From: Desulfobacterales bacterium
Lineage (GTDB): Bacteria > Desulfobacterota > Desulfobacteria > Desulfobacterales > Desulfobacteraceae
Reading direction: 5' to 3'
Assembly: GCA_022361395.1 (NCBI GenBank)
Contig: JAKSAX010000424.1
Span: forward strand, 1 to 37,731
Length of the DNA stretch: 37,731 bases
A model generated the notes under the pieces. That model saw only the letters and a list, made by a program, of their open reading frames with translations, was not told the DNA's origin and did no database searches. Shown here in pieces: positions 1 to 6,640 of the stretch (the stretch's first letter is position 1; each line of letters opens with the position of its first letter). Made by a program: the position numbers and the translations under genes.

Positions 1-134
1 GAATGTTTACGCAGCGCATCCAGAGCATCATCACCGTTGGAGAAATCAAGGCATTGATCCCCGCGGTCCTCGATAATGATCTTAATAAACGAACGCACAT
101 CCCTGTCATCGTCTGCCAGTACAATCACTGCCAT
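1..134 (-). CDS. Response regulator receiver domain, N-terminal part (cut by window edge)
   Basis: Only the first 44 or so codons are inside the window. They begin MAVIVLADDDRDVRSF, the typical first strand and acidic pocket (ADDD) of a CheY-like receiver, followed by an ENG-like SNGDDALDALR helix. The phospho-acceptor aspartate would lie beyond the left edge. The ATG at 132-134 is preceded on the minus strand by AAGGAT, a reasonable ribosome-binding site seven bases upstream. The gene is divergent from fdhD, with a repeat element in the shared intergenic space. The output domain, if any, cannot be seen. Confidence 0.8.
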   Translation of the reverse strand, partial: MAVIVLADDDRDVRSFIKIIIEDRGDQCLDFSNGDDALDALRKH

Positions 135-243
135 AGATACATCCTTATCTGCTGGTAGGCTTGTGGCATTGCCTCTGTTGTTTTCGTAAGATTTTCCTAT
201 TTTATTCAGATCAGGGTCTCATGTCAAGTCGGCGCAGCCGGCA
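135..243. other. Divergent intergenic space next to the repeat element
   Basis: Non-coding stretch between the divergent response regulator and the repeat element at 244-390. It should hold the regulator's promoter, but I see no convincing -35/-10 pair. No inverted repeat longer than a few bases stands out. The rest of the 135-469 gap is the repeat element and about 80 bases before fdhD. Confidence 0.5.
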
Positions 244-390
244 CAGGCTCAACGCATTTAACCTTTCAGACCCAATGATTCCAATAGGTTACCTTTGTAC
301 AGGCAACCCCAGACAAAACCTGGATAAGGCATAAGTGTCCAAATCCTTTGGAAATTTGGAACCGTGCCAAGTTTATGGACGATTGCCCCG
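244..390 (-). repeat. MITE-like dispersed element, copy 1 (oldest-looking)
   Basis: Read on the minus strand, this 147-bp block starts CGGGGCAATCG and ends GTTGAGCCTG. It aligns along its whole length with the element at 19010-19154 and, apart from a missing internal piece, with 15372-15481. Shared blocks include TTGGCACGG, TTATGCCTTATCC, GCCTGTACA and GAATCATTGGGTCTGAAAG. The ends differ by one base each from CAGGG...CCCTG, and the flanking 9-mers (CAGCCGGCA and GCCTGTAGC) do not match, so any target duplication has decayed. A 66-codon open frame overlaps it on the minus strand, but it is not kept open in the other copies, so I treat the block as non-coding. Confidence 0.85.
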
Positions 391-469
391 GCCTGTAGCC
401 AACCATTGCAAAGCCATCCAAGGGGTGATAAATTAAAACCCATTGACCAAATTTTCAAAAGGACAGGAA

Positions 470-1270
470 TTGGATACCGAACACCCCTTTGGAGAGCTTG
501 TACCCCAGCCCATCACCCGTTACAGGACGGGGAAATTAACCCGGGAAGAAAGTCTTGTGGCCGTGGAAATCCCTCTGACCTTTGTGGTAAACGGACACGA
601 GACAGCCACTTTGCAGTGTACCCCGTCCCATTTGAAAGCCTATACATACGGATTCCTGTTCACATCAGGCATGGTTAAATCTGCTGAAGATATACTTGAA
701 TGGGAAGTTGATAAAAAAAAATGGCGGGTGGATGTTCGGGTGAAGGACTTCATCGATCCGGAACTCCTGGGACGGCGGGTGTACACCTCGGGCTGCGGCA
801 AAGGGGTGATGTACACCTCAATGATGGAACTCTCATCCCGCCACCCCATCCGGACCACTGCCAGAATCAGCGGCCAGGCCATTATCAATGCCATGGGATG
901 GCTGGCAAAATGCTCGGAGCTCCATAAAAAAACCGGAGGGGTCCATTCCGCAGCCGTAAGCATCAACGGCAGGATGCCGGAGTTCCACATTGACGACATC
1001 GGCCGGCACAACGCAGTGGACAAGGTCATCGGCACCCTAATGATGGAAGGCACACCCACAGACGACCTGATGCTTCTGGGCACAGGCAGAATTTCCTCGG
1101 AGATCCTGCACAAGGCCAGACGGCTGGACATTCCCGTCCTTGCCTCAAGGGGGGCGCCCACCCATCAGAGCGTGCTTCTGGCCAAAGAGATGGGGATGAC
1201 CATTGTCGGATTTGTCAGGCCCACCAACTTTGCGGTTTTTACCCACCCGGAACGTATAACAGCTCCCTGA
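470..1270 (+). CDS. fdhD: FdhD-family formate dehydrogenase accessory sulfurtransferase
   Basis: FdhD passes sulfur from a cysteine desulfurase to the molybdenum/tungsten bis-MGD cofactor of formate dehydrogenase in the cytoplasm. Family signatures visible are TGGVHSAA, the near-invariant DIGRHNAVDKVIG, TGRISSEILHKA and PVLASRGAPTHQSVLLA, spread over about 267 residues, the usual length. The mobile-loop cysteine motif is unusual: the expected CxxC (CGVCG type) is replaced by TSGCGKG with one cysteine. There is no ATG near the 5' end. The first in-frame start is TTG at 443, but TTG at 470 has a better placed AGGACAGG just upstream, so I chose 470. No formate dehydrogenase structural gene is in the window. 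The family call is firm; sulfurtransferase activity is less certain. Confidence 0.88.
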   Translation: MDTEHPFGELVPQPITRYRTGKLTREESLVAVEIPLTFVVNGHETATLQCTPSHLKAYTYGFLFTSGMVKSAEDILEWEVDKKKWRVDVRVKDFIDPELLGRRVYTSGCGKGVMYTSMMELSSRHPIRTTARISGQAIINAMGWLAKCSELHKKTGGVHSAAVSINGRMPEFHIDDIGRHNAVDKVIGTLMMEGTPTDDLMLLGTGRISSEILHKARRLDIPVLASRGAPTHQSVLLAKEMGMTIVGFVRPTNFAVFTHPERITAP

Positions 1271-1315
1271 TAAAATCAGGTCAAATCAGGGTTAACCCGA
1301 ACAAGGGAGGAAAAA

Positions 1316-1816
1316 ATGGATTCTCAGGATATATTTACCCAGGCACTAAGCTATGAAAAAAAAATCAGGGATCTTTACCAGGGCGCCGTGAATACCATTG
1401 ATGACGACCGGGGAAAGGCCATCTTCCAGGCCCTGGCCGATGACGAGCAATCCCATGTGGATTTCCTGGAATATGCCCTGGATCTTCTGGCATCTGAGGG
1501 AGAAATCGATATCAACCGCCTTGTCACGAATATCCCCAAACCGGTTGAAGCGGAGATCCGGGCCATGACAGCTAAAATACCCGAACGGATGCTGGGGGAC
1601 ACCAAGCGGGTGCTGAATGCTGCCCTGGCAATGGAGGTTGAAACCAGTCAGTTCTACGAAAATGCCTGCAAACAGACAACAGGGAAAATTTCAGATATCC
1701 TTAAAAAATTCTATGAGATTGAACAACGCCATGTGGAAGTGGTCCAGATCGAACTTGACCATGCCGTGGGGAACGGCCACTGGTTCAACTTCATGGAAAT
1801 CGATATGGAATATTAA
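1316..1816 (+). CDS. Ferritin-like / rubrerythrin-type diiron protein
   Basis: A 166-residue, all-helical protein with two E...ExxH pairs: E14 with EQSH near residue 44, and E107 with EQRH near residue 137. This is the ligand arrangement of the ferritin-like four-helix-bundle diiron family, and it lacks the C-terminal rubredoxin domain of classical rubrerythrin. In anaerobes such proteins usually deal with peroxide or iron; the substrate cannot be fixed from sequence. The start follows a strong AGGGAGG site, and there is no signal peptide, so it should be cytoplasmic. It lies 45 bp after fdhD and is followed by a perfect hairpin before trmB. Confidence 0.85.
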   Translation: MDSQDIFTQALSYEKKIRDLYQGAVNTIDDDRGKAIFQALADDEQSHVDFLEYALDLLASEGEIDINRLVTNIPKPVEAEIRAMTAKIPERMLGDTKRVLNAALAMEVETSQFYENACKQTTGKISDILKKFYEIEQRHVEVVQIELDHAVGNGHWFNFMEIDMEY

Positions 1817-1827
1817 CCGGAAAAAAC

Positions 1828-1860
1828 CGGTCCATGGTAAGTAAGTTTCCCCATGGACCG
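1828..1860 (+). terminator. Hairpin between the ferritin-like gene and trmB
   Basis: CGGTCCATGG (1828-1837) pairs perfectly with CCATGGACCG (1851-1860) around a 13-base loop. There is no U-tract after it, so it may be a weak or processed terminator or an RNA-stability hairpin. It sits just before the trmB start and could separate the two units. Confidence 0.6.
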
Positions 1861-1868
1861 TAACTGAT

Positions 1869-2570
1869 ATGCCAAAGACAAAAACCCGAAAATACGCACG
1901 CGTCAAAGAACTGCCCAATGTGATCATTCCGGACCCGGCACTGCCGCCGGAGCCCCTTCCATGGACCTCACCTGCATACGCCGATAAAAAAACCGTTCTT
2001 GAACTGGGATGCGGCAAGGGTGAGCACAGCCTCGGATTTGCAGCGGCAGCTCCGGGGAAACTCTGCGTGGGGGTGGACTGCAAAAGCCACCGTCTCTGTA
2101 CGGGAGGAGAGAAAGGCCTGGCCCTGGGCCTTGACAATCTCTTTTTTCTCAGGGCACAGGTTGAAGAGATCAGGACCTATTTCCCAGACCGATCCATCCA
2201 TGAAATCTGGCTGACTTTTCCGGACCCCCACCCAAAGCAGCGATCCATTAAGCACAGGCTGTCATCTGAAAAATTCCTGGAGATCTATTCCCGCCTGCTT
2301 GTTCCCGGCGGGCAGGTACACTTAAAAACCGACAGCAGCCTTCTCTATACCTATACCCGGGAATCTGTGGCATACTGGGGCGGACAGATAAAAAGCTACT
2401 CTGATAACCTCCATGGTGAAAATCACGCCTTTACCGGTGCCAGGGATATTGTTTCCGCCTTTGAAAACAAGGCAACCGCCCGGGGGGAAACCATTAAGTT
2501 TCTCTCCTTTACATTAAACGAGGACCCCGTGAACCAAGGAGCTGTCAATGATCCCCTGGGAAGAGATTGA
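1869..2570 (+). CDS. trmB: tRNA (guanine-N7-)-methyltransferase
   Basis: TrmB methylates N7 of G46 in the tRNA variable loop using S-adenosylmethionine. The SAM motif I is ELGCGKGEHS around residues 45-54 and the family hallmark FPDPHPKQRSIKHRL lies at about 117-131. The later TDSSLLYTYT segment also fits the family. At 233 residues it is a normal length with an extra proline-rich N-terminus. The 3' end overlaps the next gene by 23 bases, which suggests translational coupling with the second SAM-dependent protein. The ATG at 1869 has only a weak Shine-Dalgarno (GTAACTGAT). Confidence 0.92.
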   Translation: MPKTKTRKYARVKELPNVIIPDPALPPEPLPWTSPAYADKKTVLELGCGKGEHSLGFAAAAPGKLCVGVDCKSHRLCTGGEKGLALGLDNLFFLRAQVEEIRTYFPDRSIHEIWLTFPDPHPKQRSIKHRLSSEKFLEIYSRLLVPGGQVHLKTDSSLLYTYTRESVAYWGGQIKSYSDNLHGENHAFTGARDIVSAFENKATARGETIKFLSFTLNEDPVNQGAVNDPLGRD

Positions 2571-3243
2571 CCGGGCAAAGGTCCCGGGCCAGGAAAGTGA
2601 GCTGATCCTCCGGAAACGGGGCGGGGAATTTTCCATCCGCACCGGGGGAACGGAACTGATGAACAGCCGGATTCACGGGTCTGAGGAGGCCCTGGCCGGC
2701 CTTGCCCTGAAACGGATTCATCCAAAACCGGTGCAGAACATCCTGGTGGGCGGCCTTGGCATGGGCTATACCCTGGCTGAAACGCTGAAATTGTCACAGC
2801 CGGAGACCCGGGTCCTTGTTGCGGAACTGATACCGGCAGTGATTTCCTGGAACAGGGATCATATCGGGCACCTGGCAGGAATGCCCCTGGATGATCCAAG
2901 GGTCCGGGTGGAACCATCAGATGTTGCAGCAATCATCAACAGGCAAAAAGCCCTATGGGATATTATCCTCCTTGATGTGGACAACGGCCCTGCCGGATTG
3001 ACCCGGAAAACCAACAACCGGCTTTATTCGGATACCGGCCTGAAAACCGCCTTTAAGGCGTTGACCCCGGGCGGGGTTCTCGCCATATGGTCGGCAGGGG
3101 ATGACCCCGCCTTTACCCGCAGCCTTGCCAGATGCGGATTCAGGGCAGAACCGGTCTCAGTCAGGGCCACCTCTTCGGGCAAGGGCAGCAGGCACACCAT
3201 ATGGGTTGCCGTAAAACCCGGATCAAAAGGAAAGAGTTCATGA
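2548..3243 (+). CDS. Spermidine-synthase-like class I methyltransferase fold protein
   Basis: A 231-residue protein with the Rossmann motif ILVGGLGMGYTL at 65-76, an acidic end of strand 2 (VAELIPAVISWN, about 91-102) and DIILLDVDNGP near 138-148. This layout is typical of spermidine synthase-like SAM-fold proteins found in many bacteria. The aminopropyltransferase pocket (GGGDG...D and later acidic pair) is not clearly present, so polyamine synthesis is not established. It starts inside trmB behind AAGGAG and its stop overlaps the slyX start (ATGA). The three genes should be cotranscribed. Confidence 0.75.
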   Translation: MIPWEEIDRAKVPGQESELILRKRGGEFSIRTGGTELMNSRIHGSEEALAGLALKRIHPKPVQNILVGGLGMGYTLAETLKLSQPETRVLVAELIPAVISWNRDHIGHLAGMPLDDPRVRVEPSDVAAIINRQKALWDIILLDVDNGPAGLTRKTNNRLYSDTGLKTAFKALTPGGVLAIWSAGDDPAFTRSLARCGFRAEPVSVRATSSGKGSRHTIWVAVKPGSKGKSS

Positions 3244-3434
3244 ACAACCACCGGCTGGAAAACCTTGAGATTAAACTGGCGTTTCAGGAAAAGGCCATAA
3301 AAGACCTCAACGATGTACTCTATGAGCAGCAAAAAGAGATAGACCGGCTGACAAGCCTGGTAGAGGCCCTGATGAAGGAGAGGGCAGACCGGGAGACCCC
3401 GGGACCGGCCAATGAAAAACCGCCCCACTATTAA
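3240..3434 (+). CDS. slyX: SlyX-family coiled-coil protein
   Basis: A 64-residue protein, MNNHRLENLEIKLAFQEKAI..., with a continuous heptad pattern (LENLEIKLAFQEKAIKDLND, then VLYEQQKEIDRLTSLVEAL) and a short proline-rich tail ending PPHY, as in E. coli SlyX. The function of SlyX is unknown. The start is the ATG that overlaps the previous gene's TGA (ATGA), with AAAGAG upstream. A longer open frame reaching back to 3132 lies inside the previous gene and is not needed. Confidence 0.85.
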   Translation: MNNHRLENLEIKLAFQEKAIKDLNDVLYEQQKEIDRLTSLVEALMKERADRETPGPANEKPPHY

Positions 3435-3575
3435 CCACCTCAGGGAAGCGTGATATACGCAAGTATGTTACACTGCCCCATCTTTATACTTGAAAAAGCA
3501 ATCCTTTCCGGCATAAGATCCCCGAATTGACCAACGAGTATCACGTCTTGCAATCAGGAGGGACAGGAGACCGCT

Positions 3576-4883
3576 ATGGAACCTGAAGCGACAGTTTCTA
3601 AGGCAGACAAGGAAAAGGCGGAATGGGTAAATAAGAATACAAAAAACTGTTTTGGCGTTGTGTTCAACAGCGGCAGGGATATTGAAATGCTTTGGGAGGT
3701 CATGCCGGACGCGGCACCAAGGCTGAAAGCGGTAAACCAGGCGCTTTTAACGCGGCTGAGCAAATACGGATTCAACTATGCTGAACAGGATTTGATCGGC
3801 AAATATCCCATAGAAGTGATGAACCTCCTGGGTGCGGACCATGCCGCAATCAAGTTATGCGTGGAGCGGTATGAAACAGCACTGGCAACAAAAACACCGG
3901 TGGAGTATGAGATCCTGCACTATGTATCCGGGAAAAAATACCACGCCGAAAACCAGATGATTCCCATCCTTGATGATCGTGGCAATTGTACCCATTTATT
4001 TTACAACTCCCATGACCTGACAAATATTAAGCGGATTGAAGCGAATTTAAAAGAGTACGACATCCGGTACCGTTCCCTGGTCAATACCATGCAGGAGGGC
4101 CTGGTCAGAGTAGACCGGGATTGGCGCATCATATACGCAAATCAGCGGTTCATAGGAATGTCGGGCTATGACAGGACAGACCTCCTGGAGACATCTTTCC
4201 TGGACTTCCTCAGCCCGGAGTCCTTTGAAGAGGCAGAGGAAAAACTGAAAAACAAAAACGGCAGGGGCATTTATGAATTTGAGTTCATGAAACCCGACGG
4301 GGAACGACTCTATCTGTCCGTGTCCACAAGCGCCCTTTGTGAGGATACAGCCGGCCATCTTGGCGAGGTATGGGTGATTTCGGATATCAGTGACCGGAAA
4401 ATTGCAGAAGAAGAGCTGACACGGCTGAACAGATCCCTTGAGTGCAAGGTGAAAGAACGGACAAATGAACTGAAGTCCCTGAACACAGCCTTGAAAGTGC
4501 TTTTAAAAAAACGGGAAGAGGATAAGAAAGAGATTGAAAAAAACATATTTAAGAACTGGGAGATGGTTGTGCAGCCCTTTCTCCAGAGCCTTAAGGATAC
4601 ATTAAAGGCCGATGACCAGCTTCATCTGTTCAGCATCCTGGAAAACAGCCTGAAAGAACTTATCACACCCTTTTCGAGAAAAATGACCGACCCCATGATC
4701 AGCCTGACCCCGGCAGAGGTCAGGATTGCCGCCATGATCAAACAGGGTTTCACAAACAAAGAGATTGCAGACGCACTCCACAACTCTCCCAAAACCATAA
4801 AGAACCACAGGGAAAATATCCGCAAAAAACTCGGTTTGAAACACAAGGGGATCAACCTGCGTACATTTCTGCAAAGCGCCTGA
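3576..4883 (+). CDS. PAS-PAS-coiled coil-LuxR HTH transcriptional regulator
   Basis: A 435-residue soluble regulator. A degenerate PAS-like region (about 30-155) ends with LFYNSHDLTNIKRIEANLKE. A clear PAS domain spans about 166-280 (YRSLVNTMQEGLVRVDRDWRI, NQRFIGMSGYDRTDL, ending ISDISDRKIAEEE). A charged coiled coil (about 275-325) leads to a C-terminal LuxR/GerE helix-turn-helix with LTPAEVRIAAMIKQGFTNKE and HNSPKTIKNHRENIRKKLGL. There is no kinase domain and no transmembrane segment, so ligand sensing by PAS may control DNA binding directly. This architecture is common in Desulfobacteraceae. The start follows AGGAGGGACAGGAG. The next gene is a solute-binding protein in the same direction. 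Confidence 0.9.
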   Translation: MEPEATVSKADKEKAEWVNKNTKNCFGVVFNSGRDIEMLWEVMPDAAPRLKAVNQALLTRLSKYGFNYAEQDLIGKYPIEVMNLLGADHAAIKLCVERYETALATKTPVEYEILHYVSGKKYHAENQMIPILDDRGNCTHLFYNSHDLTNIKRIEANLKEYDIRYRSLVNTMQEGLVRVDRDWRIIYANQRFIGMSGYDRTDLLETSFLDFLSPESFEEAEEKLKNKNGRGIYEFEFMKPDGERLYLSVSTSALCEDTAGHLGEVWVISDISDRKIAEEELTRLNRSLECKVKERTNELKSLNTALKVLLKKREEDKKEIEKNIFKNWEMVVQPFLQSLKDTLKADDQLHLFSILENSLKELITPFSRKMTDPMISLTPAEVRIAAMIKQGFTNKEIADALHNSPKTIKNHRENIRKKLGLKHKGINLRTFLQSA

Positions 4884-4926
4884 TACAGGTAAGCCTATTG
4901 GCGGCCGGTGTGTCACAGCCCCATAA

Positions 4927-4973
4927 AAAGACCTAATTTCCATGGGCATAACCTAGGCCTGATTAGGGTCTTT
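4927..4973 (+). terminator. Candidate terminator after the PAS-LuxR gene
   Basis: AAAGACCTAAT (4927-4937) pairs with ATTAGGGTCTTT (4962-4973) with one bulged G, around a 24-base loop. The stem has a short T stretch at its 3' end. It would separate the regulator from the solute-binding protein gene. Confidence 0.5.
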
Positions 4974-5044
4974 CCGGGTATTGCCTTTATTTTCCAAACA
5001 GGCTACCTTTTTCCGACATAATCAAACATCAGATTCAAGGAAGT

Positions 5045-5818
5045 ATGTATTACCCGCAATTCTTAACATCATTCCTTTTTGCTGCTTTTATCCTGTGGTC
5101 TCCGGGCAGCTTAAAGTCCCAAACACTTGACGAGATCAAGTGGATCTCGGAAGAGCATCCGCCCCAGAACTATATGTCGGCAACACAACCGGCTGGAATT
5201 GCAGTGGAGGTCCTGACCGGCATCTGGAAAAGCGCCGGGTTGAACCTTACTCCCCGTGACATCCGCTTCCTCCCCTGGGCAAGGGGATACCTGATGCTGA
5301 AAAAGGATCCAAATACCTGTCTGTTCGCCATCAGCATGACCCGGGAACGTAAAAAGGAATTCAAGTTCGTAGGCCCGTTTATGACAGATGTCATCGGGGT
5401 CATTACCAAAAAATCAAAGCAGATCCGGGTAAAGAGTATAGCGGACCTGGCCGCATGCCGAACCATAGATACCATCGGTTCTATCCGGGAAGACATCGGC
5501 GGTCAGCTCCTCCGAGAACAGGGCTATCCCGGGGATAAGATCCATCTGGTAAATACCCTGCCAAGCCTGGTATCCATGGTGGAAATAGACCGTCTTTCAG
5601 CCGTTGCGCTTGGCTATGACACCATTGTCTGGGAAATGAAATCCAGGGGGATTGACCCCGGACAATACGAACTCATCTACACCTTCCGGGAAGTGGATAC
5701 GGGATTCGGATTTCATAAAGATGTTGCGCCGCACATCATCACCAGATTACAAAGCGCACTCGATCAAATGAAATCCGAAGGAAAGGTAGCCGCCATTATT
5801 AACAAATACCGCCGTTGA
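5045..5818 (+). CDS. Orphan family-3 (PBPb) solute-binding protein
   Basis: A 257-residue exported protein with a hydrophobic signal segment at residues 4-25 (FLTSFLFAAFILWSPGSLKS). The mature part shows the family-3 pattern: ISEEHPPQNYM opening strand, GIAVEVLTGIWKSAGL, PWARGYLML, FVGPFMTDVIGVITKK and a closing FREVDTGFGFHKD. These proteins bind amino acids or small organic acids in the periplasm. No permease or ATPase gene is next to it; instead it follows a PAS-LuxR regulator. That suggests a sensing role or a shared distant permease. The AAGGA before the ATG supports this start. Confidence 0.85.
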   Translation: MYYPQFLTSFLFAAFILWSPGSLKSQTLDEIKWISEEHPPQNYMSATQPAGIAVEVLTGIWKSAGLNLTPRDIRFLPWARGYLMLKKDPNTCLFAISMTRERKKEFKFVGPFMTDVIGVITKKSKQIRVKSIADLAACRTIDTIGSIREDIGGQLLREQGYPGDKIHLVNTLPSLVSMVEIDRLSAVALGYDTIVWEMKSRGIDPGQYELIYTFREVDTGFGFHKDVAPHIITRLQSALDQMKSEGKVAAIINKYRR

Positions 5819-5824
5819 TCCGCT

Positions 5825-5836
5825 GTTGGCGCCAAC
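5825..5836. repeat. Perfect 12-bp palindrome in a convergent gap
   Basis: GTTGGCGCCAAC lies in the 41-bp space between two convergent genes. It has no loop, so it is a poor terminator as it stands. It may be part of a larger hairpin or coincidental. Confidence 0.35.
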
Positions 5837-5859
5837 CTGGATATGAACCCGGGTAAATT

Positions 5860-6441
5860 TCAGCTGTCCTGAAAAAACTTCAGCAGGGGATCGGAGCTGA
5901 TAATATAATAGGCATCGCCCCTGAGTCCGGTCTGGGTTTTATCCATAATCTTGATTTCGGAGTTCAGCTTTACCGTGGCGAGGATGGCCAGCTGCTTCTT
6001 CTTTTCCTTGGCCATGTCAAACTGGTCAGCCGTGAACTTTCCCTTTTTTCCCCAGGCCCAGTAAACAACCTTGTCATGGGCAGAGACTGTGGGATCTTCA
6101 TAGGCGAGAAACAACTCCCCCACAAGCTCCTGGATCCCGGACTGGTCAATGCCCTCAAACTGCTCAAATATGACCAGCACCCGGTCGCTGGCACGGTCGG
6201 CCACAACGTTCAGGTCCTTGTCACGGAACTTGTATACCTTATTGGACTTGGCCTCCTGGAGATTTTTCCGGGCAAAGGCCTTCTGCTCCTCTGTGAGCTT
6301 TGCACAGAGCGTATACCCACCGCGTTGAATTTTCAGGGACTGGATAGTGGAAAACAGGTCTTCAAGCTCGCCGCCAAAAGCAGGCAGCGCCGTTAGAACC
6401 AACCCCAGGGACAGCAGGAACAGGCAAATCTTTTTTGTCAT
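5860..6441 (-). CDS. Conserved-looking periplasmic protein, function unknown
   Basis: A 193-residue protein with a clear Sec signal peptide (MTKKICLFLLSLGLVLTALPAFG, cleavage near residue 23). The mature part is hydrophilic and rich in Lys, Asp and Glu. It has only one cysteine and no CxxCH, so it is not a cytochrome. I do not recognise the family. It is the last gene of the minus-strand run carrying the HAO-like respiratory genes, 198 bp after that gene and separated by a strong hairpin, so it may be an accessory or an independent gene. The start has GAGG seven bases upstream. Confidence 0.7.
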   Translation of the reverse strand: MTKKICLFLLSLGLVLTALPAFGGELEDLFSTIQSLKIQRGGYTLCAKLTEEQKAFARKNLQEAKSNKVYKFRDKDLNVVADRASDRVLVIFEQFEGIDQSGIQELVGELFLAYEDPTVSAHDKVVYWAWGKKGKFTADQFDMAKEKKKQLAILATVKLNSEIKIMDKTQTGLRGDAYYIISSDPLLKFFQDS

Positions 6442-6455
6442 AATACCTCAAAAAG

Positions 6456-6498
6456 GTCAGGCAGGACAGGTCCCGGCTGTGGACCCGTCCTGCCTGAC
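6456..6498 (-). terminator. Hairpin terminator or attenuator before the small periplasmic protein gene
   Basis: GTCAGGCAGGAC (6456-6467) and GTCCTGCCTGAC (6487-6498) form a perfect 12-bp stem with a 19-base loop. On the minus strand the stem is followed at once by CTTTTT, a short U-tract, and only then by the Shine-Dalgarno and ATG of the gene ending at 5860. It should terminate most transcripts from the respiratory operon and let some through. Confidence 0.75.
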
Positions 6499-6534
6499 TG
6501 CATTGTTAGTTATTGCCTGGACGAAAACTCACCC

Positions 6535-6640
6535 GCTAAAACCTGAAATCCTCATGTACAAAAGTACACCCCGGTTTCAAACGTTCTCGCGCCTTGCATA
6601 TGCGCGGTTTTTCATCCAAGCGCAGTGTTTCGGTCCGCAC
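6535..6640 (-). repeat. Candidate dispersed non-coding repeat with TGTACTTTTGTACA core
   Basis: The region just downstream of the HAO-like gene holds the palindrome TGTACAAAAGTACA (6555-6568), flanked on the minus strand by CGCGCATATGCAAGGCGCG-type sequence and GAGGATTTCAGG. From memory, blocks with a TACTTTTGTACATGAGGATTT-like core recur between genes in deltaproteobacterial genomes. No second copy is in this window, so the repeat status is inferred. Confidence 0.4.

Noticed and set aside
258-458. 66-codon minus-strand open frame over element copy 1
   Set aside because: It lies in the repeat, starts outside it, and the same frame is broken in the other two copies, so coding is unlikely.
1289-1298. 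GGGTTAACCC after fdhD as a terminator
   Set aside because: A ten-base palindrome without loop or U-tract cannot form a useful hairpin.
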